NCBI RefSeq assembly: GCF_003429565.1
Contig: NZ_QUAK01000229.1
Coordinates: 1 to 32,409 of the forward strand
Length of the DNA: 32,409 nucleotides
Source of the DNA: Streptomyces triticagri
GTDB taxonomy: Bacteria > Actinomycetota > Actinomycetes > Streptomycetales > Streptomycetaceae
Direction: 5' to 3'
The notes below the pieces were generated by a model that ran no database searches, was not told where the DNA came from, and saw only the letters and a list, made by a program, of their open reading frames with translations. This document shows, one piece after another, positions 14,284-21,970 of this stretch (position 1 is the stretch's first letter; each line of letters begins with the position of its first letter). The position numbers and the translations under genes are program-made.

Positions 14284-15569
14284 TGGCCAAGCAGCAGAAG
14301 AAGAACGCCAACAACGAGGGCACCATCTACCAGCGCAAGGACGGCCGTTGGGAGGGCAGTGCATACGTCCTCAGGACGGACGGCACGTACAAGCGGCGTA
14401 GCGTCTACGGGAAGACCTGGGACGAGGCGCACGAGAGGCTGACCCGGCTCAAGGCCGACTCGCTCAACGGCCTGCCGGTCGCCACCAGCAAGATGACGGT
14501 CTCCGAGTACCTGGCGTACTGGCTGGCGAACGTCGCCAAGGGCAAGGTGCGCCGGACGACGTACGTCAACTACGAGTCCCTCGTCCGGAACTACGTCACC
14601 GCGGAGTTCGGCAAGAAGAAGCTGGTCCGCCTCACGGCCCGCGACATACGCGCCTTCCTCGCCAAGACGGCCACCACCTGCCAGTGCTGCGCGCAGGGCA
14701 AGGACAAACAGCGGCCGGAGCACAAGCGGCGCTGCTGCGCCCTCGGCAAGTGCTGCAAGAAGCTCCCTTCGGATCGGACCGTGCGCTTTCTCCTGGTGAT
14801 CATGCGGGCCGCTCTCCAGCACGCCGTACGTGAGGATGAGCTGCCCCGGAATGTCGCCCGGAACGTAGAGCTGGGCATGGGGACGAAGCGCGAGATCGAA
14901 CCGCTCACGGCCAAGGAGGGGCGCCAGCTCCTGGCGACTGCCCGTGGAAACCGGCTGTGGGCCGCGTACGAGCTGGCGGTCCGGATCGGCCTGCGACGCG
15001 GGGAGCTCCTCGGCCTGCGCTGGTCGGACCTCGATCTGCACGAAGGCGTCCTCACCGTTCGGCAGGCCCTTCAGCGAGTCGGTGGCGAACTGCTGATCGT
15101 TGCGCCGAAGACACAGCGCTCGGCCCGCCGTGTCGCTCTACCTCCTGAGTGCGTGACGGCACTCCGGGACCAGCGCGCCCAGCAGATCGCGGACCGGAAT
15201 GCGGCGGGCAACAACTGGAAGGGCACAGGCCACGGCCTCGTCTTCACCACGAAGAACGGGACCCCTATCGAGCCGCGCAACCTGAACCGTTCCTTCGAGG
15301 CACTCAGCAGCCGGGCCGGCGTCCGCAAGGTCCGCTTTCACGACCTGCGGCACACCTGCGCCTCGCTCCTCCACGAGCAGGGCGCCGACGCCCGCATGAT
15401 CATGGAAGTGCTCGGCCACAGCTCGATCCGGGTGACCATGGACATCTACACGTTCGTCCGGCTGGACTCGCAGCGCTCGGCGTTCGATCGCGTCGGGGAT
15501 GCCCTGCGGAGTGACGGCGACGGCCCGGACGATGACGACGGCGCGGCCGGTGTTCCGGTAGCCGTCTGA
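14283..15569 (+). CDS. int: Tyrosine integrase of the AICE
   Basis: A 428-residue site-specific recombinase. It has an N-terminal arm-binding domain (about 10-65, GTIYQRKDGRWEGSAYV), a core-binding SAM-like domain (about 70-190), and a catalytic domain with R238 (GLRRGELL), K276 (APKT), H353 and R356 (HDLRHT), H379 (LGHSS) and nucleophile Y389 (DIYTF), so the active site is complete. The core-binding domain holds a Cys-rich insertion (C133, C135, C136, H147, C151, C152, C157, C158) that probably binds zinc. It joins the 3' ends of tRNA-Arg(ACG); the gene stops 92 nt from that tRNA. The acidic, Asp-rich tail (DGPDDDDG) is poorly conserved in general. Confidence 0.95.
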   Translation: MAKQQKKNANNEGTIYQRKDGRWEGSAYVLRTDGTYKRRSVYGKTWDEAHERLTRLKADSLNGLPVATSKMTVSEYLAYWLANVAKGKVRRTTYVNYESLVRNYVTAEFGKKKLVRLTARDIRAFLAKTATTCQCCAQGKDKQRPEHKRRCCALGKCCKKLPSDRTVRFLLVIMRAALQHAVREDELPRNVARNVELGMGTKREIEPLTAKEGRQLLATARGNRLWAAYELAVRIGLRRGELLGLRWSDLDLHEGVLTVRQALQRVGGELLIVAPKTQRSARRVALPPECVTALRDQRAQQIADRNAAGNNWKGTGHGLVFTTKNGTPIEPRNLNRSFEALSSRAGVRKVRFHDLRHTCASLLHEQGADARMIMEVLGHSSIRVTMDIYTFVRLDSQRSAFDRVGDALRSDGDGPDDDDGAAGVPVAV

Positions 15570-15585
15570 TTCGCTCCCGGAGGCG

Positions 15586-15608
15586 GTTGCCGTCAAACAC
15601 TGCCGTCA
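15586..15608 (+). repeat. Candidate integrase arm sites, tRNA end
   Basis: GTTGCCGTCA (15586-15595) and the shortened TGCCGTCA (15601-15608) repeat the decamer found twice at 2901-2922. They lie between the int stop and the terminator hairpin, 39-61 bp from the identical core repeat. Confidence 0.5.
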
Positions 15609-15617
15609 ACGCAAAAG

Positions 15618-15653
15618 CCAGAGGACCCGTGGATCACTCCACGGGTCCTCTGG
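15618..15653 (-). terminator. tRNA-Arg terminator supplied by the element
   Basis: CCAGAGGACCCGTGGA and TCCACGGGTCCTCTGG form a perfect 16-bp stem around TCAC, just past the 3' end of tRNA-Arg; CTTTTGC follows on the minus strand. It corresponds to the hairpin at 2732-2767 but differs at five positions of the wider repeat. One pair covaries (C-G at the distal copy, A-T here). Confidence 0.7.
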
Positions 15654-15702
15654 TCTGCTGTGCACTCGGCAGGATTCGAACCTGCAACCTTCTGATCCGT
15701 AG
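15647..15702. repeat. tRNA-side attachment site (56-bp direct repeat)
   Basis: Identical to 2761-2816. It covers the tRNA-Arg 3' part from the anticodon loop outward plus 14 bases beyond the tRNA. The tRNA stays functional because the element restores its 3' end. Confidence 0.9.
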
Positions 15703-15733
15703 TCAGATGCTCTATCCGTTAAGCTACGAGTGC
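15661..15733 (-). tRNA. tRNA-Arg(ACG)
   Basis: A 73-nt cloverleaf on the minus strand: acceptor GCACTCG/CGAGTGC with discriminator A, anticodon stem TCTGA/TCAGA with loop CTACGGA (anticodon ACG), and T-arm GCAGG TTCGAAT CCTGC. CCA is not encoded. It is the integration target of the AICE, and its 3' half is duplicated at 2761-2816. Confidence 0.95.
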
Positions 15734-15867
15734 TTGTCTCCGGGGGTTTTCTTCCCCGTCGGCGTTGCGGGAACAACATTACATGACCCGCGCCGGGAGG
15801 CGAAATCCGTTTATCGCAGCTGGTCTGACCTGCGGTTTTGTCGCTGAGGTGCAGTGTCGGGAAACAG

Positions 15868-15905
15868 CTCAGGGAGCCCGGTCCCGACGGACCGAACTCC
15901 CTGAG
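15868..15905 (-). terminator. Terminator hairpin after tRNA-Ser(GCT)
   Basis: CTCAGGGAG (15868-15876) pairs with CTCCCTGAG (15897-15905); the loop can form a second stem (CGGTCC/GGACCG). It lies 8 nt past the 3' end of tRNA-Ser on the minus strand, so it separates the two tRNA genes transcriptionally. Confidence 0.65.
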
Positions 15906-15913
15906 TCGTACTG

Positions 15914-16004
15914 CGGAGGCGGAGGGATTTGAACCCTCGATGGGGGTTAAACCCCAAACCGCATTAGCAGTGCGGCGCCATAGACCGGACTAGGCGACGC
16001 CTCC
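15914..16004 (-). tRNA. tRNA-Ser(GCT)
   Basis: A 91-nt class-II tRNA on the minus strand: acceptor GGAGGCG/CGCCTCC with discriminator G, anticodon stem CGCA/TGCG with loop CTGCTAA (anticodon GCT), a long variable arm (TTTGGGGTTTAACCCCCATC) and T-arm GAGGG TTCAAAT CCCTC. Confidence 0.95.
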
Positions 16005-16193
16005 AGCACACCCGCGCGAAGCGCGTGATGGTGCAGATGATGACACAGCAAAGCGCTGCGTCACCAATCGCCCCCTACGGTACTAGGCCGCCGGGTCGGC
16101 GAGCAAAGCATCTTTCCCCGGGTCTCAGGGCGCAACGTCACGGCCGTACGGACGTTAGTCGGAGTAGCCGTCAATACGAACCCTGGAGCTCTC

Positions 16194-16646
16194 ATGCTGC
16201 GCCGCCTGGCCGTCACCGCCGTCGCGTCCGTCGCCGCGCTCGCCGCGGCACCCGGTCTCGCCCAGGCCGTCGATGCGGCGCCCGTGCCGCTCGGCCGGCT
16301 CGACCTCCCGCCGGTCGAACCGGACCGCCTGACCGTGGCGGTGGCGGAGACGGGCGGCGCCGGCGACGGGACGTACGAGCTGGAGTGCGGGCCCGGTGTC
16401 GCGGGTGGTTCGCATCCCGAGGCCGAGGCCGCGTGCGAGCAGCTGGAGGCGCTGGCCGCCGACGGGCGCGACCCGTTCGCGCCCGTGCCTGAGGACGCGC
16501 TGTGCACGATGCAGTACGGCGGTCCGGCCACCGCGCGCGTGACCGGGAGTTGGCACGGGCGTCCGGTGGATGCCGCCTTCGGGCGGGGTGACGGCTGCGA
16601 GATCGGCCGCTGGGATGCGCTGGTTCCCGTACTTCCCCAGGTCTGA
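16194..16646 (+). CDS. SSI-family subtilisin inhibitor-like secreted protein
   Basis: A 150-residue protein with a signal peptide (1-25, cut near AQA) and a mature domain with the Streptomyces subtilisin inhibitor layout: four cysteines (C65, C81, C104, C135) that would pair as C65-C81 and C104-C135, and the reactive loop CTMQY, where the SSI loop reads CPMVY. This puts Met106 at P1, which favours subtilisin- or chymotrypsin-like proteases. The C-terminal SWHGRPVDAAF and DGCEIGRWDAL segments align with SSI WQGKRV and NECEM regions. ATG at 16194 has GGAG 7 nt upstream. It acts extracellularly as a tight-binding inhibitor. The gene stands alone. Confidence 0.85.
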   Translation: MLRRLAVTAVASVAALAAAPGLAQAVDAAPVPLGRLDLPPVEPDRLTVAVAETGGAGDGTYELECGPGVAGGSHPEAEAACEQLEALAADGRDPFAPVPEDALCTMQYGGPATARVTGSWHGRPVDAAFGRGDGCEIGRWDALVPVLPQV

Positions 16647-16757
16647 TCGGGGGTGGGAGACGGCGCGACGGTCCGGTGACTGTGTGCCCGCGAGGCGCTC
16701 ACAGCTCCTTCGTGCGACCTCCCTCTCATCCGGCGTCGCGCGGGCAACCCGTGCCCG

Positions 16758-16763
16758 TAGACT
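16758..16763 (+). promoter_or_regulatory. -10 element for a leaderless transcript
   Basis: TAGACT lies 7 nt before the GTG at 16771, so transcription would begin at or next to that GTG. No clear -35 is visible. This is the usual layout of leaderless Streptomyces messages and would drive the 18-codon frame and the large PAS gene together. Confidence 0.5.
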
Positions 16764-16770
16764 CGCTCCC

Positions 16771-16827
16771 GTGACACGCCACGGGCCAAGGGGCAAGATG
16801 GCCTCGGCGGTCGGCAAGGTGCGGTAA
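16771..16827 (+). CDS. 18-residue leaderless upstream peptide
   Basis: GTG at 16771 opens the short basic frame MTRHGPRGKMASAVGKVR, whose TAA (16825-16827) directly precedes AAGGGAGG, the ribosome site of the 1669-residue gene. With the -10 TAGACT 7 nt upstream this looks like a leaderless leader peptide. It may set translation of the downstream gene by coupling. It could also be an untranslated leader that happens to be open. Confidence 0.4.
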   Translation: MTRHGPRGKMASAVGKVR

Positions 16828-16844
16828 AGGGAGGATCCGTCGTC

Positions 16845-19800
16845 GTGAGCAGCAGGCCATCCCGAGGCGCTGCTCGCCTCGCAGCCATACTCGATGCCCT
16901 ACCGGACGCACTCCTGCTGGTCAACGCCAACGGCACGGTAGTCAACGCCAACACCATCGCGCTCGAGACCTTCGAGACCCGGGGCTGGGCACTGGTGGGG
17001 CGCGGACTGCTCGATCTGCTGCCGGAGTTCGACTCCCGGCTGATCCCCGGATCGATGCGCAGGCCCGACGCCTCCGACGGGCGGGGCCAGACCAAGCCGC
17101 GGCGGATGACCGCACGGCGTACGGACGGCAGCGAGTTCCCCGTGGAGGTCACCAGCGCGAATCTGGAGGACGGGCGGGACGCGTACGAGAGTCATGGCTA
17201 TTCCGGGGACGAGCTGCTGATGCTCGTTGTCCGCGACCTCTCGGGGACCGTGGACACCGAGGCCGAACTCGTGCGTTCGCAGCGGCAGACGGAGATGATC
17301 CTGCGGGCCGCCGCGGAGGGTCTGGTCGGCACCGACACCGAGGGGCGGGTCGTCCTGGTCAATCCGGCCGCCGCGCAGATCCTCGGCTATCGCGCCAGCG
17401 ATCTCGGCGGCAAGGAGCTGCACCCGCTGGTCCAGCACTCGCGGCCGGACGGTGAGCCTTTCCCGTACGAGGAGAGTGCGCTGGCGGACACGCTGCGGTC
17501 CGGGCGCAAGCATCGGGTGCGCGGGCAGACGCTGTGGGCGAAGGACGGCAGTCCGGTGCCGGTGGATCTGACCACCGCGCCCGTGCGGGACGGTGACCAG
17601 CTGGTGGGCGCCGTCCTTGCGTTCACCGACCGCACGTCGTACGACAAGCTCGTGGCCCGGCACGGCAAGGAGACCGAGGAGGCGGAGCGGCGGTACGCGA
17701 CGCTCGCCGAGGAGTCCGAGGAGCGGTACGCGACGCTGGCCGAGGAGGCGAAGGAGCGGTACGCCGCGCTCGCCGAGCGGGAGCAGGACCGCTACGAGGC
17801 GCTCGCCGAGCAGGAGGCCGCGCGGTACGAGGCGCTGTCCGTGCGGCATGCCCAACTGCTCGCGGTGCTCGGTGACTCGCTGCGTGGGCCGCTCGACCAG
17901 CTGCGGGGCGAGCTCGGCGCGCTGGCCGCGGATCCGGCCGGGCAACTGTGGCCCGAGGCCAACCAGATGCTGCACCATCTGTCCGCGGGCTATGCCCGGA
18001 TGACGACGCTTGTCGACAATGTCCTCGCGTACCAACTCCTTGACTCCGGGGCCGAGAAGCTGCATCGCGAACCGGTGCTGCTCGATCAGGTCGTGGCGGC
18101 CGGTGTGGACGGGGCGGTCGAGCTGATCGGGCCCGGTCGGGCCCAGTTCGCGGTGCATGCGCCGGCGATCGAGGCGGAGGTGGACGCGGCGCGGCTCGCG
18201 ACGGCGCTGGCGCATCTGATCGCCGATGTGGCCGGTATCGACGCCACGGGGAACACGCGTGCGCCGGCCGCCGCGGCCCCTGGTGGGTTCCTGGATTCGA
18301 CGGTGGTCGTGGCTGCGGCGCAGCGCGGTGAGGTCGTACGGATCGAAGTGCGTGGCCCGTACGCAGGCGGTGATCCGGTGCACGAGCCGATCGTGCGGGG
18401 GATCGTGCAGGCCCACGGTGGTGTGCTGCAGACGCATGAGGTGCCGGGGACGCCGGGCAGTGCGTATGTGCTCGAGGTGCCGATCGGGGCGGGTGCCGGG
18501 GCGGTGGCGCAAGCTGTGCCCGGTGGCGCCGGGCAGGAGACGCAGGACGGCGGGCAGAGCACCGGTGGTCGGCGGCGTCGCGGCCGTCGCTCTTCGGTGA
18601 ACTCGTTCCTGGAGAACGGCGCGGAGCTGCCCCCTGGTGGTGCGGCTGCGGCGGATGAGCGTGCGGTGGCCGACGGTGTTCCGGCCGAGGTGGCCGAGGG
18701 CGTGCAGGTGCCGACCGGGCGGCGGAGGCGGCGTGCCGCGGGGGACGCGGCGGACGGACACGGCGGTCGTGAGCAGCTGCCGCGGCGCGGTGGCCGGCCG
18801 GCGGGGCAGCAGGCACTCCCGGCGGCCGCTTCGGACCGGGCCGATGGTGCCGAGGGCCCCGATGGTCCCGGTGGTTCGGACGGCGCCGGTGCCTCCGGCG
18901 GGACCGGGCGCAGGCGGCGCCGGGCGGCCGGAGCGGCGGAGGGTTCGGGCGGCGGTGCGGCTGCCGAGCAGGGTGACCAGGGCGTGGGTACGGACGCAGG
19001 GCACGCCGGTGAGCGCGGTGGGGAGTCGGATTCCGCGGGGTACGGGGCGCTGGTCGCCGCGGGTGAGCAGGCGCCCGGTACCGGGATGCCGCACGGGCTC
19101 GGCGCGACGGTGCCGCCGCAGGGCATGGCGATGCCGGGGGCCGGGGCGCCGACCGGGCGCAGGGCCCGTCGCGATCCCGCGAGTGCGCTGCCCGCGCTGC
19201 CGTCGGGAGGCGCCGAGGAGCCGGTGGCCGGGAGCGGGGCCGAGCAGGCGGGGCGGCCGGGTGGTCGGCGGGCGCGTCGTGCGCTCGCGGCTGCGAGGGA
19301 GCGGGCGGCGCAGCAGGAGTCGGGTGAACGGACGCCGTTCGCGCTGCCGCCGGCCGAGGCGGACCGTACGCCCGGGTCGCCGGACCATGCGCGTGAGTTG
19401 ACCGGTGAGGTGGCGTGGTCGCCGGGGTCGGGGGACCGGGCGGCGGTCCGGGACGACGGCGCGGATCCGGCGGCGTGGGGCGGTCCGGCGGGGGTTGGCC
19501 CGTCGGGTGTCGACCCGGCGGGGGTTGGCCCGTCGGGTGTCGACCCGGCGGGGGTTGGCCCGGCGGGCGTCGGAGAGCAGGGCGTCGGCCGGCCGGACTT
19601 GGGTCAGTCGGATTCGGGTCAGTCGGCCTTGGGGCAGCCGGGCGTGGCCGGTGGGCCGCAGGGCGGGTCCGGGCGGGCGGAGATTCCCGGGCAAGTGGCC
19701 TACCAGGATCAGCCAGGCGGCCTCCCGGGGCCGTCGCAGCAGGTGCCGTACGGCGACGGTTCCGGTCGGGCCGGGCAGACTGCTCCGGCGCCGGGGGCCG

Positions 19801-21854
19801 TGGCGCCCGATGCCGGTCCCGGTGCTGCCGGGCCCGTACCGCAGCCCGCTCCCGCGGATCCGCGGGTCGCGCAGCACGGCGGCGGGCGCCCGGAGGCGTC
19901 GCAGCGGCCGGGTGGTCCGGTGGCCGCGGGCGTCACCGAGTCGCAGATTCCGCATCAAGTCCAGGATCCGCGCGCCCTGCAGCCGCAGGCTGCGGTGCCG
20001 GGTGACGTCCCGGGTGATGCTGCGCAGCCGAATGCTGTGCAGCCGGTCGCCGCGTCGGGTGTCGACCCGAGGTCCGTCGCGTATCCCCAGCAGCAGCCCG
20101 GTGCTCAGCCCGGCCCGCAGCTTGGCCCGCAAGCCGCTCACCAGGCCGCTCCGCAGGCTCCGCACGCCGCGGGCCAAGGGCTTCAGCCGCAACTGCAGGA
20201 CGGTGGCGACGACTTCGAGGCGGCACACCGCGACGCCGCAGAGCAGGCCGCCCGGCACGACCTCGCGCCCGGCGGCCCTGCCGCCGACCACACGCCGCCC
20301 CAGTCGCACCCCGTCCAGCAGCCCACCGGACGACGCCGGGCGCCCGCACCCGACCAGCCGATGAGCGACGGCGCCGGCGCCCCGGCGGCGTTGCCGCCCG
20401 AGCAGCCGGTCGCGGGTGATCAGCCGGTCGCCGGCCCGGGGGCCCCCGGCGAGCCACGGGAGCGGATCGCCCAGCCCTTGCCCGCCGAGGCGGGTACGGA
20501 CGGTCGCGGGGCGCCGGCCCCGGCGAGCGACGACCCCAACTCGACGCAGGGCAGGGCCATAAGAGTCCGCACCCTCGGGCAGGGCGTCCCGTTCGCCCAG
20601 CATGTGGCCGACCAGCAGCGCAGGCCGCAGGCCCAGCCCTTCCCGTCGGCCGCACAGCCGCAGCCGCAGCCGCTGCCCGGGGCGCCGGCCACCGGTCAGT
20701 TGGGAGTGCAGGACCAAGGACAGGCACAGGGACAGGGACAGGACGCGGTCGCGCCGGGTTCGCCGACCGGGCAGGACGCGACCGGGCAGACGCGTACCGG
20801 TGGCGGTCAGCCCGCGAGCGGTTCCGGCCGTCGCCGCCGCCTGAGCACACCCGGCGAAGCCGAGCGTCACGCCGGCTCCGGCCAGGGCGTACCGGAACAG
20901 GCACCGCACCAAGTACCGCACCAGGCGCAGCCCTCCGCGCCGGTGGCGAGCCCGCCGTCCGGTCCGCAGTCCGCCCAGGGTGCGCCGGGGCAGCCCGTCC
21001 AGCAGCCGCAGGGCAGGGCGTACGCCATAGGGGCACCGGACGCGGGCGTCGAGGGGCCCGAGCCGCTCGACGGTCCGAACGGCGCGGTGGAGGTCGCCAA
21101 CCGCCCCCAGCCGCAGCCGATGGACGACGAACTCCCGCCCGAGCCGCTGGACAACCCGCGGCGGCTGCTGGTCTGGCCGGCCCCGGACGTGTCCACGCAG
21201 CAGGCACTCAGCGATCGCGGCTACCGGCCGGTGATCGTCAACTCCCGTGACGAGGTGGACGCCCAGATCGCGGCCTTCCCGGCCGCGCTCTTCGTGGATC
21301 CGCTGACGGGGCCGATCACGCGGACCGCCCTGCAGTCGCTGCGTCAGGCCGCGGTCGCCGCGGAGGTGCCGGTCCTGGTGACGGCGGGGCTCGGTCAGGC
21401 CACGCGTGAGGCGGCGTACGGCGCGGATCCCGCGGTGCTCCTGAAGGCGCTCGCCCCGCGGGACAGCGAGCAGCACCCGTCGCGGGTCCTGCTCATCGAG
21501 GAGCACCCGGAGATCGCGCTGGCGCTGACCACCTCGCTGGAGCGGCGGGGCATGCAGGTGGCGCAGGCGGCCGACGACGCGGAGGCCGTCGACCTCGCGA
21601 CCCGGATGCACCCGAATCTCGTGGTGATGGACCTGATGCAGGTACGGCGCCGGCGGGCCGGCATCGTCGACTGGCTGCGGGCCAACGGCCGTCTCAACCG
21701 CACCCCGCTCGTCGTCTACACGGCCGCCGTCGACCAGGCCGAACTCCCCCGGCTGGCCTCGGGCGAGACGGTGCTCTTCCTCGCCGAGCGGTCGACGAGC
21801 GCCGAGGTGCAGTCGCGGATCGTGGACCTGCTGGCGAAGATCGGCACCAACTGA
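16845..21854 (+). CDS. Giant PAS-pseudokinase-receiver scaffold protein
   Basis: A 1669-residue protein with GTG start and GGGAGG 10 nt upstream. It has PAS 1 (about 10-135), PAS 2 (about 145-262), a coiled coil of five 11-residue repeats (279-333), a histidine-kinase-like region (about 334-560), a long disordered Gly/Pro/Gln-rich part (about 565-1430) with repeated TGRRRRR patches, and two receiver-like domains (about 1439-1545 and 1547-1665). In the kinase region the phosphoacceptor motif SHELRTPL reads GDSLRGPL (D344 for His), the N-box reads HLIADV and the DxGxG box is missing, so kinase activity is unlikely. The second receiver keeps Asp1596 (VVMDLM) and an EE acidic pair (1552-1553), but the conserved Lys reads Glu (FLAERS); the first receiver is degenerate. 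I infer a signalling scaffold. No gene name is claimed. Confidence 0.85.
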   Translation: MSSRPSRGAARLAAILDALPDALLLVNANGTVVNANTIALETFETRGWALVGRGLLDLLPEFDSRLIPGSMRRPDASDGRGQTKPRRMTARRTDGSEFPVEVTSANLEDGRDAYESHGYSGDELLMLVVRDLSGTVDTEAELVRSQRQTEMILRAAAEGLVGTDTEGRVVLVNPAAAQILGYRASDLGGKELHPLVQHSRPDGEPFPYEESALADTLRSGRKHRVRGQTLWAKDGSPVPVDLTTAPVRDGDQLVGAVLAFTDRTSYDKLVARHGKETEEAERRYATLAEESEERYATLAEEAKERYAALAEREQDRYEALAEQEAARYEALSVRHAQLLAVLGDSLRGPLDQLRGELGALAADPAGQLWPEANQMLHHLSAGYARMTTLVDNVLAYQLLDSGAEKLHREPVLLDQVVAAGVDGAVELIGPGRAQFAVHAPAIEAEVDAARLATALAHLIADVAGIDATGNTRAPAAAAPGGFLDSTVVVAAAQRGEVVRIEVRGPYAGGDPVHEPIVRGIVQAHGGVLQTHEVPGTPGSAYVLEVPIGAGAGAVAQAVPGGAGQETQDGGQSTGGRRRRGRRSSVNSFLENGAELPPGGAAAADERAVADGVPAEVAEGVQVPTGRRRRRAAGDAADGHGGREQLPRRGGRPAGQQALPAAASDRADGAEGPDGPGGSDGAGASGGTGRRRRRAAGAAEGSGGGAAAEQGDQGVGTDAGHAGERGGESDSAGYGALVAAGEQAPGTGMPHGLGATVPPQGMAMPGAGAPTGRRARRDPASALPALPSGGAEEPVAGSGAEQAGRPGGRRARRALAAARERAAQQESGERTPFALPPAEADRTPGSPDHARELTGEVAWSPGSGDRAAVRDDGADPAAWGGPAGVGPSGVDPAGVGPSGVDPAGVGPAGVGEQGVGRPDLGQSDSGQSALGQPGVAGGPQGGSGRAEIPGQVAYQDQPGGLPGPSQQVPYGDGSGRAGQTAPAPGAVAPDAGPGAAGPVPQPAPADPRVAQHGGGRPEASQRPGGPVAAGVTESQIPHQVQDPRALQPQAAVPGDVPGDAAQPNAVQPVAASGVDPRSVAYPQQQPGAQPGPQLGPQAAHQAAPQAPHAAGQGLQPQLQDGGDDFEAAHRDAAEQAARHDLAPGGPAADHTPPQSHPVQQPTGRRRAPAPDQPMSDGAGAPAALPPEQPVAGDQPVAGPGAPGEPRERIAQPLPAEAGTDGRGAPAPASDDPNSTQGRAIRVRTLGQGVPFAQHVADQQRRPQAQPFPSAAQPQPQPLPGAPATGQLGVQDQGQAQGQGQDAVAPGSPTGQDATGQTRTGGGQPASGSGRRRRLSTPGEAERHAGSGQGVPEQAPHQVPHQAQPSAPVASPPSGPQSAQGAPGQPVQQPQGRAYAIGAPDAGVEGPEPLDGPNGAVEVANRPQPQPMDDELPPEPLDNPRRLLVWPAPDVSTQQALSDRGYRPVIVNSRDEVDAQIAAFPAALFVDPLTGPITRTALQSLRQAAVAAEVPVLVTAGLGQATREAAYGADPAVLLKALAPRDSEQHPSRVLLIEEHPEIALALTTSLERRGMQVAQAADDAEAVDLATRMHPNLVVMDLMQVRRRRAGIVDWLRANGRLNRTPLVVYTAAVDQAELPRLASGETVLFLAERSTSAEVQSRIVDLLAKIGTN
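17679..17843 (+). repeat. Five 33-bp repeats encoding 11-residue coiled-coil units
   Basis: The units read EAERRYATLAE, ESEERYATLAE, EAKERYAALAE, REQDRYEALAE and QEAARYEALSV. The 11-residue period is a hendecad, which gives a nearly straight right-handed-leaning coiled coil between PAS 2 and the pseudokinase region. Confidence 0.8.
19491..19562 (+). repeat. 30-bp tandem repeat in the disordered region
   Basis: Two perfect 30-bp units (19491-19520, 19521-19550) and 12 bases of a third encode GVGPSGVDPA repeated. Perfect identity suggests recent slippage and likely length variation between strains. Confidence 0.85.
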
Positions 21855-21918
21855 GCGGAACCAACTGAGCGGCGCGGACGTGGCGGCGCGAACTGGTCGG
21901 CTCTGCCGGGTCGTTCGC

Positions 21919-21970
21919 ACGCAGAACTCATACGCAGAACTCGTACGCAGAACGCATACGCAGTACGGGG
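21919..21970 (+). repeat. 13-bp tandem repeat
   Basis: ACGCAGAACTCAT, ACGCAGAACTCGT and ACGCAGAACGCAT follow each other, then a partial ACGCAGTAC that runs into the palindrome at 21963. The repeat lies between convergent genes. Confidence 0.8.

Larger units (their letters stand above)
2761..15702. mobile_element. pSAM2-like integrative and conjugative element in tRNA-Arg(ACG)
   Basis: A 12.9-kb element bounded by the 56-bp att repeat. In order it carries a regulatory cargo module (3047-5205), a secreted protease and lipoprotein (5549-7655), a non-coding region with repeats (7656-8943), a GntR repressor with operator array, an FtsK-type translocase, a DUF2637 membrane protein, a replication initiator, excisionase and integrase. 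The integrase gene ends about 90 bp from the tRNA. This is the full gene set of an AICE (integration, excision, replication and double-stranded DNA transfer), so the element could still be active. Family-level knowledge comes from pSAM2 and SLP1. The exact crossover point inside the repeat cannot be seen. Confidence 0.9.
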
